Source: Bartonella australis AUST/NH1
GTDB lineage: Bacteria; Pseudomonadota; Alphaproteobacteria; Rhizobiales; Rhizobiaceae
DNA length: 64,000 nucleotides
Reading direction: 5' to 3'
Assembly (NCBI RefSeq): GCF_000341355.1
Contig: NC_020300.1
Span: 682,001 to 746,000, forward strand
Numbering within the stretch: the stretch's first letter is position 1; every line of letters starts with the position of its first letter. This document shows positions 9,257-18,333 of the stretch, in pieces. The position numbers and the translations under genes are program-made. The notes beneath the pieces were generated by a model that saw nothing but the letters and a program-made list of their open reading frames with translations, was not told the origin of the DNA and did not search any database.

Positions 9257-10123
9257 ATGCCCTCCTCTTGCGCTGGGAATTTTCTTTCTGGCCGGACTGC
9301 TGTCATAGCAGGGGGAGGCACTCTGCCTGTTACTGTCGCTCGAGTGCTCGAAGAGCGCGGACAGGAACCTTTTCTTGTGCTTTTGCGCGGCGAGGCAGAT
9401 TCCCCCGCGCTTTACGGCTACGAACATTGCGAATTATCGATTGTAGAGTTAGCGAAGTTATTCAAGATCTTAAAAGCGGCAGAAATTTGCAATGTCATTT
9501 TAGCAGGTGGCGTGAAAATACGGCCGAATCTTTTACAATTGCGACTCGATTGGGTAACTTTTTTAGCTTTGCCTAAATTATTTAAGGTATTAGGAAGCGG
9601 CGATGACGCGTTATTAAAAGCTTTTATACGAGTTGTCGAAGCGCGTGGCTTTCGTGTTATAGGTGCTCATGAAATTGTACCAGATTTATTGGCTCCGGCG
9701 GATTTTGATTTAACATTGCGGCGTGCTACCCGAAAGCAGAAAGCCGAGATTTTGTTAGCTACTAAAGCCGCAAAGCTTTTAGGTCAATTAGATATCGGGC
9801 AAGCAGTTGTGGCTGTTGGTGGTCGGGTGGTTGCAGTAGAAGGGGCAGAAGGAACTGATAATATGCTGCGGCGAATTTATGAAATGCGGGAAAGAAAGCA
9901 AATTCCATCTAAAGGTGGTGTCCTCGTGAAATGTGCAAAACCGCAACAAGATAATCGGGTTGATTTGCCCTCAATTGGGCCTATGACGGTAATTAATGTT
10001 GCAAAAAGCGGGTTGGTTGGTATTGCCGTGGAGGCGAACAGGAGCCTGATATTGTCTGCGAGAGAAACAGTAGAAAAAGCTGACGAGCTCTCATTGTTTA
10101 TAGAAATCATTCGAGAAATATAA
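9257..10123 (+). CDS. lpxI: UDP-2,3-diacylglucosamine pyrophosphatase LpxI
   Basis: Alphaproteobacterial replacement for LpxH: hydrolyses UDP-2,3-diacylglucosamine to lipid X and UMP. The 288-residue protein shows both parts of the family: an N-terminal domain starting TAVIAGGGTLPVTVA and a C-terminal domain with VVAVEGAEGTDNMLRRI and GVLVKCAKPQQDNRVDLPSI. Position between lpxA and lpxB, with 2-3 bp gaps either side, is the standard LpxI context. No lpxH gene is seen in the window. The family was formerly called DUF1009. Confidence 0.94.
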   Translation: MPSSCAGNFLSGRTAVIAGGGTLPVTVARVLEERGQEPFLVLLRGEADSPALYGYEHCELSIVELAKLFKILKAAEICNVILAGGVKIRPNLLQLRLDWVTFLALPKLFKVLGSGDDALLKAFIRVVEARGFRVIGAHEIVPDLLAPADFDLTLRRATRKQKAEILLATKAAKLLGQLDIGQAVVAVGGRVVAVEGAEGTDNMLRRIYEMRERKQIPSKGGVLVKCAKPQQDNRVDLPSIGPMTVINVAKSGLVGIAVEANRSLILSARETVEKADELSLFIEIIREI

Positions 10124-10125
10124 TC

Positions 10126-11325
10126 ATGAATGATTGCTTAAAGATTGCTATTGTTGCAGGAGAAGAATCTGGAGATTTACTGGGAGCAGATTTAATTTCT
10201 TCTTTATCACATCAGATGGAACGTGATATCCACTTGATCGGTGTTGGGGGTAAAAATTTAGAGTCGCTGGGTTTGAAAAGCGTTTTTAACTTTGACGATA
10301 TTAATTTGATAGGTTTAGGTGCAGTTTTAAAAAAATTACCGTTGTTATTGACACGTATTCGCACTTTGTCCAAATTTATTGCACGAGAAAAACCAGATTG
10401 TTTAATTATCATTGACAGTCCTGATTTTACCCATCGTATTGCAAAAAAGGTGCGCGTATTAGCGCCTTCTATTCCGATTATTAAATATGTTGCACCGACT
10501 GTTTGGGCATGGCGGCCGGAGCGTGCTAAAGCTATGTGCGGATTTATTGATCATGTTTTGGCGGTCTTTCCTTTTGAAGAAAAGATTATGAAGGATTTAG
10601 GAGGACCGCCTACTACCTATGTCGGACATCGTCTTTTGACTCACCCACCGCTTTTAGCTATTCAAGCAGAAAAAAAGCATTCGCTTAGCAAACAAATGCC
10701 GCTGTTTACGATGGTCGTTTTACCTGGGTCGCGCACTTTCGAGGTTCGCCATTTAATGCCTATTTTTGGAAAAGCGGTAGAAATTGTTCGACAGCGTATC
10801 CCTAATTTACGCATTCTTTTACCAACTTTACCGCATTTGGTGAATGAAGTTCGTTTTTTAGCGCAGAATTGGAGCAGTAAGGCCGAGATTGTTGTCGGTG
10901 AAGATGCAAAATGGCGCGCTTTTGGAGATGCTGATGTTGCACTTGCGGCACTTGGGACAGTATCGCTTGAATTGGCACTGGCAAAAATTCCCATGGTGCT
11001 GTGCTATAAACTTGATTACCTTTCTAAGCTATTCTTCTTGCCAAAGATAACGTCATGGAGTGCTGCACTTCCAAATATTATCGTCGATAAGCCCATTATT
11101 CCAGAATATTTCAATGAATTTTCGCGGCCTGGCATATTAGCAAGACAGGTAGAGCAACTTTTACGTAACCGCTTATTTAGGCAGGCGCAATTTGATGCTT
11201 TTGACATAGTGGAACAGAGAATGAGAACGAAAACACGCTCAGGAGTAATTGCCGCTCAAGTGGTCATAAATTTCCTCAAAAAAAAGAGTACGGAAAATTG
11301 CGGGCAAAACAATATCGACAATTAA
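10126..11325 (+). CDS. lpxB: Lipid-A-disaccharide synthase
   Basis: GT-B glycosyltransferase joining lipid X to UDP-2,3-diacylglucosamine. It has 399 residues. The N-terminal GEESGDLLGADL motif, the central APTVWAWRPERAKAM stretch and the C-terminal nucleotide-binding part (ALGTVSLELALAKIPMV) are all present. It is the last gene of the envelope operon and ends tail-to-tail with the ABC ATPase gene, the two stops overlapping by 4 bp. In rhizobia gltA normally comes next; here an amino-acid ABC importer lies between. Confidence 0.96.
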   Translation: MNDCLKIAIVAGEESGDLLGADLISSLSHQMERDIHLIGVGGKNLESLGLKSVFNFDDINLIGLGAVLKKLPLLLTRIRTLSKFIAREKPDCLIIIDSPDFTHRIAKKVRVLAPSIPIIKYVAPTVWAWRPERAKAMCGFIDHVLAVFPFEEKIMKDLGGPPTTYVGHRLLTHPPLLAIQAEKKHSLSKQMPLFTMVVLPGSRTFEVRHLMPIFGKAVEIVRQRIPNLRILLPTLPHLVNEVRFLAQNWSSKAEIVVGEDAKWRAFGDADVALAALGTVSLELALAKIPMVLCYKLDYLSKLFFLPKITSWSAALPNIIVDKPIIPEYFNEFSRPGILARQVEQLLRNRLFRQAQFDAFDIVEQRMRTKTRSGVIAAQVVINFLKKKSTENCGQNNIDN

Positions 11326-12101
11326 TATTTGGTTTTTGCAAAAAAATCACGAGCGCGTTGGCTTTTGGGATTGGTAAAAAATACATCAGATGTCGTATCT
11401 TCGATAAGTTTCCCGTTTTCTAAAAAAAGTATCCTTTTTGAGACTTCGCGTGCAAATTTCATTTCATGAGTAACGCAAAGCATTGTTATCCCTGTATTTG
11501 CTAATTGAACTATAACCTCCAAAACTTCTCCGACACTTTCTGGGTCAAGAGCTGATGTTGGTTCATCGAAAAGCATAACTTCAGGTGTCATACAAAGTGC
11601 GCGCGCAATAGCGACGCGTTGTTGTTGTCCGCCAGACAATTGCAAAGGATATTTTTCGCAGTGTCTTTCAATACCAACGCGTGTAAGATAATGGATTGCT
11701 CGCTCTGTTGCCTGTTTTTTTGAAAGTTTTTGAACTGCCATAGGTGCCAAAGTGCAATTTTGTATAACAGTCATATGAGGAAATAAATTAAAATGCTGAA
11801 ATACCATTCCTATTTTGCGTAGAACATTTTTTTGTTGCTGCATAGGAGCGGTATGAATGTCAACATTGTGAATACGAATCGTACCTTCTTGTGCTCGTTC
11901 TAACTGGCTAATGCAGCGGATTAAAGTTGATTTTCCCGACCCAGAAGGACCGCAAATAACAATACGCTCGCCTTTTTTTACATCTAAATTGATATCCTGT
12001 AATACTTGAAAATTTCCATACCACTTAGTTAAATGACGGATAGAGATAATTGAATCTTTGGGGATATTGACAGGCTTATTATTTTTATTTTCTGAATTCA
12101 T
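11322..12101 (-). CDS. Polar amino-acid ABC transporter, ATP-binding subunit
   Basis: Cytoplasmic ATPase of a HisP/GlnQ/ArtP-type importer, 259 residues. Walker A is GPSGSGKST, the signature motif is LSGGQQQRVAIARAL, and Walker B is VMLFDEPTSALDP, followed by the His switch in VTHEMKFAREVS. It is the last gene of a four-gene set (binding protein, two permeases, ATPase) read on the minus strand from 14442. An 80-bp gap separates it from the permease. The substrate cannot be fixed from sequence; a polar or basic amino acid is likely from family membership. Confidence 0.92.
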   Translation of the reverse strand: MNSENKNNKPVNIPKDSIISIRHLTKWYGNFQVLQDINLDVKKGERIVICGPSGSGKSTLIRCISQLERAQEGTIRIHNVDIHTAPMQQQKNVLRKIGMVFQHFNLFPHMTVIQNCTLAPMAVQKLSKKQATERAIHYLTRVGIERHCEKYPLQLSGGQQQRVAIARALCMTPEVMLFDEPTSALDPESVGEVLEVIVQLANTGITMLCVTHEMKFAREVSKRILFLENGKLIEDTTSDVFFTNPKSQRARDFFAKTKY

Positions 12102-12181
12102 ATTGTTGCGTTCTTTTATTGAATAAATGAAACGATTACGGGTAGCTTAATCCGCTGGAAAGTTTTTACGATCATTTATGT

Positions 12182-12889
12182 TTACCGTAAATACCGGGTG
12201 AGACGGTGTTCTGCGAAAACGATAAAACAGTGAATAAGCTCAACGATGAAAAGGTAAATAATAGCAACCCACATATAAACTTGAAAATCGAATGTGCGTG
12301 AATAGATTAGTTTGGCAACGCCCATTAAGTCGTAGACAGTTACAAGTGAAGTAATGGCGCTGGATTTAATCAACAAAATAAATTCATTTCCTAAGGGACG
12401 TAACGCCATGACGGCTGCTTGCGGGAGGATGACTTTGAAAAATGTCACGAAGTTGTTTAGCCCTAAAACTTTTGATGCTTCACGTTGTCCAGTTGCTACT
12501 GACAGAAGACTCCCTCTGAAGATTTCTGCTTGATAAGCAGCGGAATTAAGCGAAAAAATGAATAGACAGCAATACCACGCGTTTTGAAAAAACCACCATA
12601 AACCGGCGTGTTGCCAAAAATCGCTCATTGAACCGAGGCCATAATAAAAAAGAAATAGTTGTGCTAATAAGGGAGAACCACGGAAAAAATAAATATAAGC
12701 GCGGGCTAAGTATTGCAAGGGCTTGTTATTTGCTAAACGTGCAAGCGCAAGCAACATACCGAGCAAAAAACCTATAAAATAAGAAATAGAGACGAGTTCA
12801 AAAGTAACTATAAGACCGTCGATGAGCTTCGGCCCATACTGATTTAAAAGTTCAGGATTAAAAAGAAAGCGGAACCACTCAAAGACCAT
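12182..12889 (-). CDS. Polar amino-acid ABC transporter permease (HisM-like)
   Basis: Inner-membrane subunit of the importer, about 235 residues. I start it at the ATG whose first base is 12889 (MVFEWFRFLFNPELL), because that ATG shares its A with the TGA stop of the preceding permease, a classic coupled arrangement. The frame continues upstream but that part has no permease similarity. About five transmembrane helices are visible, with the EAA loop (EASKVLGLNNFVTFFKVILP) that contacts the ATPase, and LAQLFLFYYGLG near the middle. Confidence 0.9.
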   Translation of the reverse strand: MVFEWFRFLFNPELLNQYGPKLIDGLIVTFELVSISYFIGFLLGMLLALARLANNKPLQYLARAYIYFFRGSPLLAQLFLFYYGLGSMSDFWQHAGLWWFFQNAWYCCLFIFSLNSAAYQAEIFRGSLLSVATGQREASKVLGLNNFVTFFKVILPQAAVMALRPLGNEFILLIKSSAITSLVTVYDLMGVAKLIYSRTFDFQVYMWVAIIYLFIVELIHCFIVFAEHRLTRYLR

Positions 12890-13608
12890 CAGACTAATAC
12901 CTTTTGATAGGCCTTTTGGCTCGACGTTTCTAGATAGCGCGAAATTATAGCAGAAATCCCCGAAAATATCAGGTAAAATAAACACGCAACAAGATAAAAC
13001 AGCATGGGTTCGTTGGTTGCTGCAACCGCTAAATTAGTCTGTTGCATAAGGTCCATAAGTGAGATAGTCGAAACAAGAGATGTATCCTTGAGTAAAGTAA
13101 GCCAATTGTTAAAAAGCCCCGGTAAAGCATTGCGAATAAGCTGAGGGAAAACGATACGAAAAAACGTCGTTGAACGCGAAAGACCTAAAGCTCTGGCTGC
13201 TTCGTATTGGCTTTTATCGAAAATCTTAAATGCCCCAAGCCAAACTTCGCAAGAAAAGGATGCAAAAACCATACTGAGTGCAAGGACACTGGCAGCGAAA
13301 GCATTAATGTTAAATATTACATCAATACGAAAATATTCAAGTGTAGTTTGAATGAGACTTTGTAAGCCGTAATAAACAAGGAATAGAGTTAGAAGCTCTG
13401 GCAAGCCACGAAATATTGATGAAAATAGAGTCGCTGTAATTTTAGCCACTTTGATATCGGACTGAATCATCACTGCACTCAGAAGTCCCAGGGGCAATCC
13501 CAGAAATACACAACATAAAGCTAGCAACAATGTCATCCCTGCGCTAGAAACTATTACCGCACACCACCCCTCATTGCTAAACAATAGCAATGCCCAATTT
13601 CCCATCAT
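12889..13608 (-). CDS. Polar amino-acid ABC transporter permease (HisQ-like)
   Basis: The second inner-membrane subunit, 239 residues with five hydrophobic helices. It carries the family pattern RGLPELLTLFLVYYGLQ and the EAA loop YEAARALGLSRSTTFFRIVF. It overlaps the downstream permease by a single base. The start ATG has an AGGAGCTCC purine-rich leader visible on the reverse strand (near 13612-13620). It pairs with HisM-like 12182-12889 to form the heterodimeric channel. Confidence 0.9.
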   Translation of the reverse strand: MMGNWALLLFSNEGWCAVIVSSAGMTLLLALCCVFLGLPLGLLSAVMIQSDIKVAKITATLFSSIFRGLPELLTLFLVYYGLQSLIQTTLEYFRIDVIFNINAFAASVLALSMVFASFSCEVWLGAFKIFDKSQYEAARALGLSRSTTFFRIVFPQLIRNALPGLFNNWLTLLKDTSLVSTISLMDLMQQTNLAVAATNEPMLFYLVACLFYLIFSGISAIISRYLETSSQKAYQKVLV

Positions 13609-13689
13609 CCCGGAGCTCCTAATAAAGATTCGGACAACTATTTTCTAACAATATAAATGATTTGTCTAATTTTAAATTCTTATCGATAC

Positions 13690-14442
13690 TCAATAGATAT
13701 TGATTTTAAAATATTTTTTCATAATTTCATCATATGTCCCGTCTGCTCGAATCTCTTTTATAGCTTTATTGAACTTTTCTTTAAGGTCATCGTTATTTTT
13801 GCGAATACCGATCGCAACGGGGGTTTTCGCCTCTTCAAGATCCCCTAAAAGAAGGCAACAATCCTTCCCATCATTTTCAAGCCAGTTTAATGCTTGCAAT
13901 TTATCCAGGACAACAGCGTCGAGGCGGCGGCTCAAAAGATCGCGATTGACATCTATCGTCGTAGGATAGAGCTTAACAGTTACCCCTTTAGAGGCATAAT
14001 TATCTTCTGCATACATAGCTTGTATTGTATTTGATTGTACACCAAGGTTTTTGCCTTTAAATGCTTCTGCTGATATTTTTTTAATTTCTGAATCTTTTAA
14101 AATAACTACGGCTGACGTTGTATTATAGTAAGAATCCGTGAAGTCAATTTTTTGTAGCCGCTCTCGTGTAGGCGTGAGAGATGCTACGACGGCGTCATAT
14201 TTTTTCGCCAAGAGTCCTGGAATAATCCCGTCGAAATCTTGGATAGAGACTGTACATTCGACCTTCATTTTTTCACAAAGTGCGTAAGATATATCGATAT
14301 CAAAACCACGGAGTTTATTGTTTGAATCAATATAGCTGAACGGAGGGTAGGAGCCTTCACTTGCGATTTTCAGCGTTTCAGCATTAGCTAATTGAAAAGG
14401 CAGCATCATACTAGTCACCAGAGCTGCTATCAATAATTTCAT
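13690..14442 (-). CDS. Periplasmic amino-acid-binding protein of the ABC importer
   Basis: Solute-binding protein, family 3 (HisJ/ArtJ/GlnH class), 250 residues. The N-terminus is a clear signal peptide (MKLLIAALVTSMMLPFQLANA, cut after ANA). The mature part has ASEGSYPPFSYID, then LRGFDIDISYALCEKM, and the DAVVASLTPTRERLQKIDFT hinge region typical of the class. AGGAGGACTT precedes the ATG on the minus strand. It is the promoter-proximal gene of the importer, as expected for the subunit needed in excess. Ligand identity is not readable with confidence. Confidence 0.92.
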   Translation of the reverse strand: MKLLIAALVTSMMLPFQLANAETLKIASEGSYPPFSYIDSNNKLRGFDIDISYALCEKMKVECTVSIQDFDGIIPGLLAKKYDAVVASLTPTRERLQKIDFTDSYYNTTSAVVILKDSEIKKISAEAFKGKNLGVQSNTIQAMYAEDNYASKGVTVKLYPTTIDVNRDLLSRRLDAVVLDKLQALNWLENDGKDCCLLLGDLEEAKTPVAIGIRKNNDDLKEKFNKAIKEIRADGTYDEIMKKYFKINIY

Positions 14443-15249
14443 AAAGTCCTCCTGTTAAATATGCGGAAAAATGACGAGTCACCACGCGTTTTTATAATCT
14501 TTAAGTCCTGCTGAAAGGAATACAAAAGTTCATCAGTGTTTAAATAGCATCAAATTTAGCCACAAAAAAGCTCAAATTTAGCAGCTCTGCCCGCGTGAAT
14601 AAGTTACGCGAATATCGGCGTTTTGGGTATTTCATGTTGAGAATAGGACGAAACTAATAGGCTTGCGTAGATACGGATGTGTTTTTCCACAGAGAAAAAA
14701 GGCAGCATATTTTACGCGAGCAATGCCAAAAAAGGCGTAGATATATGGCGTGATTATTCTGCTTATACACTAACGTTGCTTGCTGTTGCTGCGTTATTTT
14801 TCAGAAGTAGGAACTTTAGCAGTATATTTTTCCCCTTTTCTAATTTGCGGAAATAAAGATGTAAAGGCACTCTGCACGTCGCCGAAGAGCGGCCATTAAG
14901 TAGATTTTGGCGATATTATCTAAAAGGGAAGAGCATAAATTTTTTGCAGTTTCCTTCCTATATGAGGATGATTGTAAGTCAATTATATTTGTATAGGACA
15001 TTGGTAGAGGCTACTTCTAGCTCAGTGGTATTATCGCTTAAAAGCATCCTCTATATCAATAGGACGGCCGCAACTTCTGCCAACGAATTGGTAAAGAGAG
15101 CAGAAAATTTTGGTAATAATTATTATAATTTTAATGATAACGCCATCTTTACAGAAAAAGCCTCAGGGATACGCCTACAAATATTTCTGCCTTAAATTAA
15201 CCTGGTGGCCCGTGAAATTTAAAAATAAAGTTTCCGATAAACAAAGTTT
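14443..15249 (-). other. Gene-poor stretch between the ABC importer and gltA
   Basis: About 800 bp without a recognisable gene. It must hold the minus-strand promoter of the importer. A 59-codon + strand frame at 14677-14856 (MCFSTEKKGS...) with one hydrophobic segment (YTLTLLAVAALFF) and a low-complexity 83-codon + frame at 14944-15195 are open, but neither has a convincing ribosome-binding site or a family I recognise. A tRNA-like D-arm string near 15018 has no matching T arm. Confidence 0.4.
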
Positions 15250-16569
15250 TCACCGATTGACGATTTCAGCTTTTGAGCTTACACGGTCATCTACGGAAAT
15301 ATACTCACGTGCAGTGGGACCTGTATAAAGTTGGCGCGGCCGGCCAATTTTTTGCGCAGGATCTTCGATCATTTCCTTCCATTGCGCAATCCAACCTGCG
15401 CTACGCGCTAGCGCAAAAAGAACAGTAAACATTTCAGGCGGGAAACCCAGGGCTTTTAAGATAATACCAGAATAAAAATCAACATTAGGGTAAAGTTTTT
15501 TCTCAACAAAATATTCATCATTAAGAGCAATATCTTCAAGCTTTACAGCAATATCGAGCAGCGGATCATCCTGAATGTTCAATTCTTTTAAAACTTCATG
15601 GCAAGTTTTTTGCATAATTTTAGCACGTGGGTCATAATTTTTATATATTCGATGGCCAAAGCCCATAAGACGGAATGGGTCGTCTTTATCTTTCGCGCGC
15701 GCGATAAATTCGGGAATTTTTTCAGCAGAGCCTATTTCTTGCAGCATTTTCAAACACGCTTCATTAGCACCACCATGAGCTGGTCCCCACAGACACGCGA
15801 CGCCTGCAGCGATACACGCGAATGGGTTAGCTCCTGATGAACCTGCAAGGCGTACAGTTGAAGTGGACGCATTTTGTTCATGATCTGCGTGAAGAGTGAA
15901 GATTCTGTCCATAGCTCGGGCAAGAACCGGGTTAATTTTATATTCTTCACCGGAGGTAGAAAAGCACATATGGAGAAAATTTTCAGCATAACTGAGATCA
16001 TCGCGCGGATGGATAAATGCATGTCCAATGCTGTATTTATAAGCCATAGCGGCAAGGGTTGGAATCTTCGAGATAAGGTAAATAGGGGCGATCATTCTCT
16101 GTTGAGAATCTGCAATATCAATGGAATCGTGATAAAGCGTGGATAGGGCTCCAAGACAAGAAATCATAACAGCCATAGGGTGAGAGTCACGGCGGAAACC
16201 TTGGAAAAAGCGCTCGAATTGTTCACCCACTGCTGCGTTCTGCATAACACAGCGATCAAAATCGATTTTTTCTTGTTTAGTTGGTAATTCGCCGTGGAGC
16301 AAAAGGTAGCAGCTTTCAAGAAAATTCCCATTTTCAGCTAATTGGTCTATAGAATAACCACGATAAAGTAATATCCCTTTTTTGCCGTCGATATAGGTAA
16401 TTTTTGATTCACAGGAAGCAGTTGAGATAAATCCAGGATCATAGGTAAAGGTGTTCATTTTTTTATAAAGAGAGGAGATTTCAATTACATCAGGACCGAT
16501 AGTTCCTTTACGCACCGGCAACTCTATTTTTGTGTCATTTGCGATGATGTATGCTTTGTGCTCAGACAT
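15250..16569 (-). CDS. gltA: Citrate synthase
   Basis: Type II hexameric citrate synthase, acetyl-CoA + oxaloacetate to citrate, TCA entry. The 439-residue protein matches the gltA used for Bartonella typing closely enough, from memory, to support the genus assignment (for example [20 protein letters not shown] and [19 protein letters not shown]). Active-site segments are [33 protein letters not shown] and the PNVDFYSGI Asp loop. The leader before the ATG, read on the minus strand, is GAAAGGAATATTTAATG. Both gltA and gltX are minus strand and adjacent, as is usual in rhizobia. Confidence 0.97.
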   Translation of the reverse strand: MSEHKAYIIANDTKIELPVRKGTIGPDVIEISSLYKKMNTFTYDPGFISTASCESKITYIDGKKGILLYRGYSIDQLAENGNFLESCYLLLHGELPTKQEKIDFDRCVMQNAAVGEQFERFFQGFRRDSHPMAVMISCLGALSTLYHDSIDIADSQQRMIAPIYLISKIPTLAAMAYKYSIGHAFIHPRDDLSYAENFLHMCFSTSGEEYKINPVLARAMDRIFTLHADHEQNASTSTVRLAGSSGANPFACIAAGVACLWGPAHGGANEACLKMLQEIGSAEKIPEFIARAKDKDDPFRLMGFGHRIYKNYDPRAKIMQKTCHEVLKELNIQDDPLLDIAVKLEDIALNDEYFVEKKLYPNVDFYSGIILKALGFPPEMFTVLFALARSAGWIAQWKEMIEDPAQKIGRPRQLYTGPTAREYISVDDRVSSKAEIVNR

Positions 16570-16795
16570 TAAATATTCCTTTCAGATTCCCCATTTCTAA
16601 AACTCAACCGAACCCTTATTTAGACAGGGGATATATAATCGAAGCTTCTCCTACCCATGGCGAGAGTAGATTTACCTTAAAAGTCAGTTCATGCAATCTA
16701 AAAATATTTTTTAACTACGATTCTACCTAACATATATTTGCTTCACGTCGAGATAGCTGCATTTAAAATGCTTAGGTGTATTTGTAATACTATTA

Positions 16796-18223
16796 TCAGT
16801 GTTCAGCTAGAATAATTTGATCATTAATACGATTAAGAGATTCGTCTCGCCCTAATAAAACGAGGATATCAAAAACTCCTGGTGATGTTGTACGCCCTGT
16901 AAGGGCCGCTCGAAGAGGTTGGGCAATAGCTCCAAATTTTAGCTCTTTTTCTTGTGCATAATGCCGAAGAACTTCATCCAGTGTTGTTGCATCCCAATTT
17001 GGGCATGCTTTTAAAGCATGATAAACACCTTTCAGGGTGAGCTGGCCGCTTTCATCCAAGAGTGTTTTTGCTTTTTCTTCAAGAGTTAATGGTCGCTGCG
17101 TAAAGATGAAGGAAGCACCGTCAATAAGTTCAAGCAGCGTTTTTGAACGTTCTTTTAAGTTCGGTATTGCGGCTAAAAATTGAGCACGGCGTTGTTCATT
17201 GAGTTTTTCAAGTATATCTAACCCGCCTTCAATATCTGGCAAAATACCAAGAGCGGCATCAAAAAGGTTTTGAGTATCACATGTGCGTATATAATGCCCA
17301 TTAATGGCATCCAGTTTTTTGATATCAAAACGAGCGGCACCTTTGTTAATATCATCGATATCAAACCAGGAAATCATGTCTTCTAGAGAGATGAGTTCAT
17401 CGTCGCCGTGACTCCAACCTAGACGAACAAGGTAATTGCGCATAGCCGCAGGAAGATATCCCATTGTTCGGTAAGCATCAACACCCAGTGCACCACGTCG
17501 TTTTGATAATTTTGCACCACTTTCACCATGGATAAGTGGGATATGCGCCATAATAGGGATATCCCACCCCATTGCATTAAAAATAATTGTTTGGCGAGCT
17601 GCATTTGTAAGATGATCATCGCCGCGAATGATATGTGTTATCCCCATATCATGATCATCAACAACAACGGCATGCATGTAAGTTGGGGTACCATCGGAAC
17701 GTAAAATAATAAAGTCATCCAGGTCTTTATTTGGAAAGCGAATATCGCCCTGAACACGATCGTGCAAAACTGTTTCTCCATTTTGTGGTGCTTTAATACG
17801 GACAACAGGTTTAACTCCTTTGGGAGCTTCAGAAATATCACGGTCGCGCCACCGTCCATCATAACGGGGAGGACGACCTTCTGCACGGGCATTTTCGCGC
17901 ATTTCAGCTAATTCTTCAGGAGAAGCATAACAATAATAAGCTTTGCCGTCTTTTACCAATTGTTCGGCAACCTGACGGTGACGTCCTGCTCGTTCGAACT
18001 GCGAAATAGGATCCCCATCGTAACTGAGCCCCATCCAGTGTAAGCCGTCTATAATAGCTTTTACCGCGGCATCTGTTGAACGTTCTCTATCTGTATCTTC
18101 GATACGTAGAAGCATTTTGCCACCATTGTGTTTTGCATAAAGCCAGTTAAAAAGAGCGGTGCGGGCACTGCCAATATGAAGAAAACCTGTGGGCGAAGGG
18201 GCAAAACGGGTAACGACGGGCAC
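16796..18223 (-). CDS. gltX: Glutamate-tRNA ligase (first copy)
   Basis: Class I aminoacyl-tRNA synthetase charging tRNA-Glu, 475 residues. The HIGH-type motif is [20 protein letters not shown] at the N-terminus and the KMSKS-type motif is [12 protein letters not shown], about residue 240. The C-terminal helical anticodon-binding domain is intact ([24 protein letters not shown]). A second paralogue lies at 26914-28284. In alphaproteobacteria with two GluRS, one often mis-charges tRNA-Gln for later GatCAB amidation; which copy does so here cannot be told from sequence alone. Confidence 0.95.
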   Translation of the reverse strand: MPVVTRFAPSPTGFLHIGSARTALFNWLYAKHNGGKMLLRIEDTDRERSTDAAVKAIIDGLHWMGLSYDGDPISQFERAGRHRQVAEQLVKDGKAYYCYASPEELAEMRENARAEGRPPRYDGRWRDRDISEAPKGVKPVVRIKAPQNGETVLHDRVQGDIRFPNKDLDDFIILRSDGTPTYMHAVVVDDHDMGITHIIRGDDHLTNAARQTIIFNAMGWDIPIMAHIPLIHGESGAKLSKRRGALGVDAYRTMGYLPAAMRNYLVRLGWSHGDDELISLEDMISWFDIDDINKGAARFDIKKLDAINGHYIRTCDTQNLFDAALGILPDIEGGLDILEKLNEQRRAQFLAAIPNLKERSKTLLELIDGASFIFTQRPLTLEEKAKTLLDESGQLTLKGVYHALKACPNWDATTLDEVLRHYAQEKELKFGAIAQPLRAALTGRTTSPGVFDILVLLGRDESLNRINDQIILAEH

Positions 18224-18333
18224 GGATATTGTCCTCTAATTAATGTTATGTATGGAACCTTATTAAACAGCTATGTTAGCATAGGTGGCGGAGGGTGCAA
18301 TAGTTGCATTGTGAGTAAGACGGGGATTCATGG

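Noticed and set aside
15015-15045. tRNA-like D-arm string (TAGCTCAGTGGTATTATCGCT) in the gene-poor stretch before gltA
   Set aside because: No acceptor pairing, anticodon stem or T arm (GGTTCRAATCC) is present around it, so it cannot fold as a tRNA.
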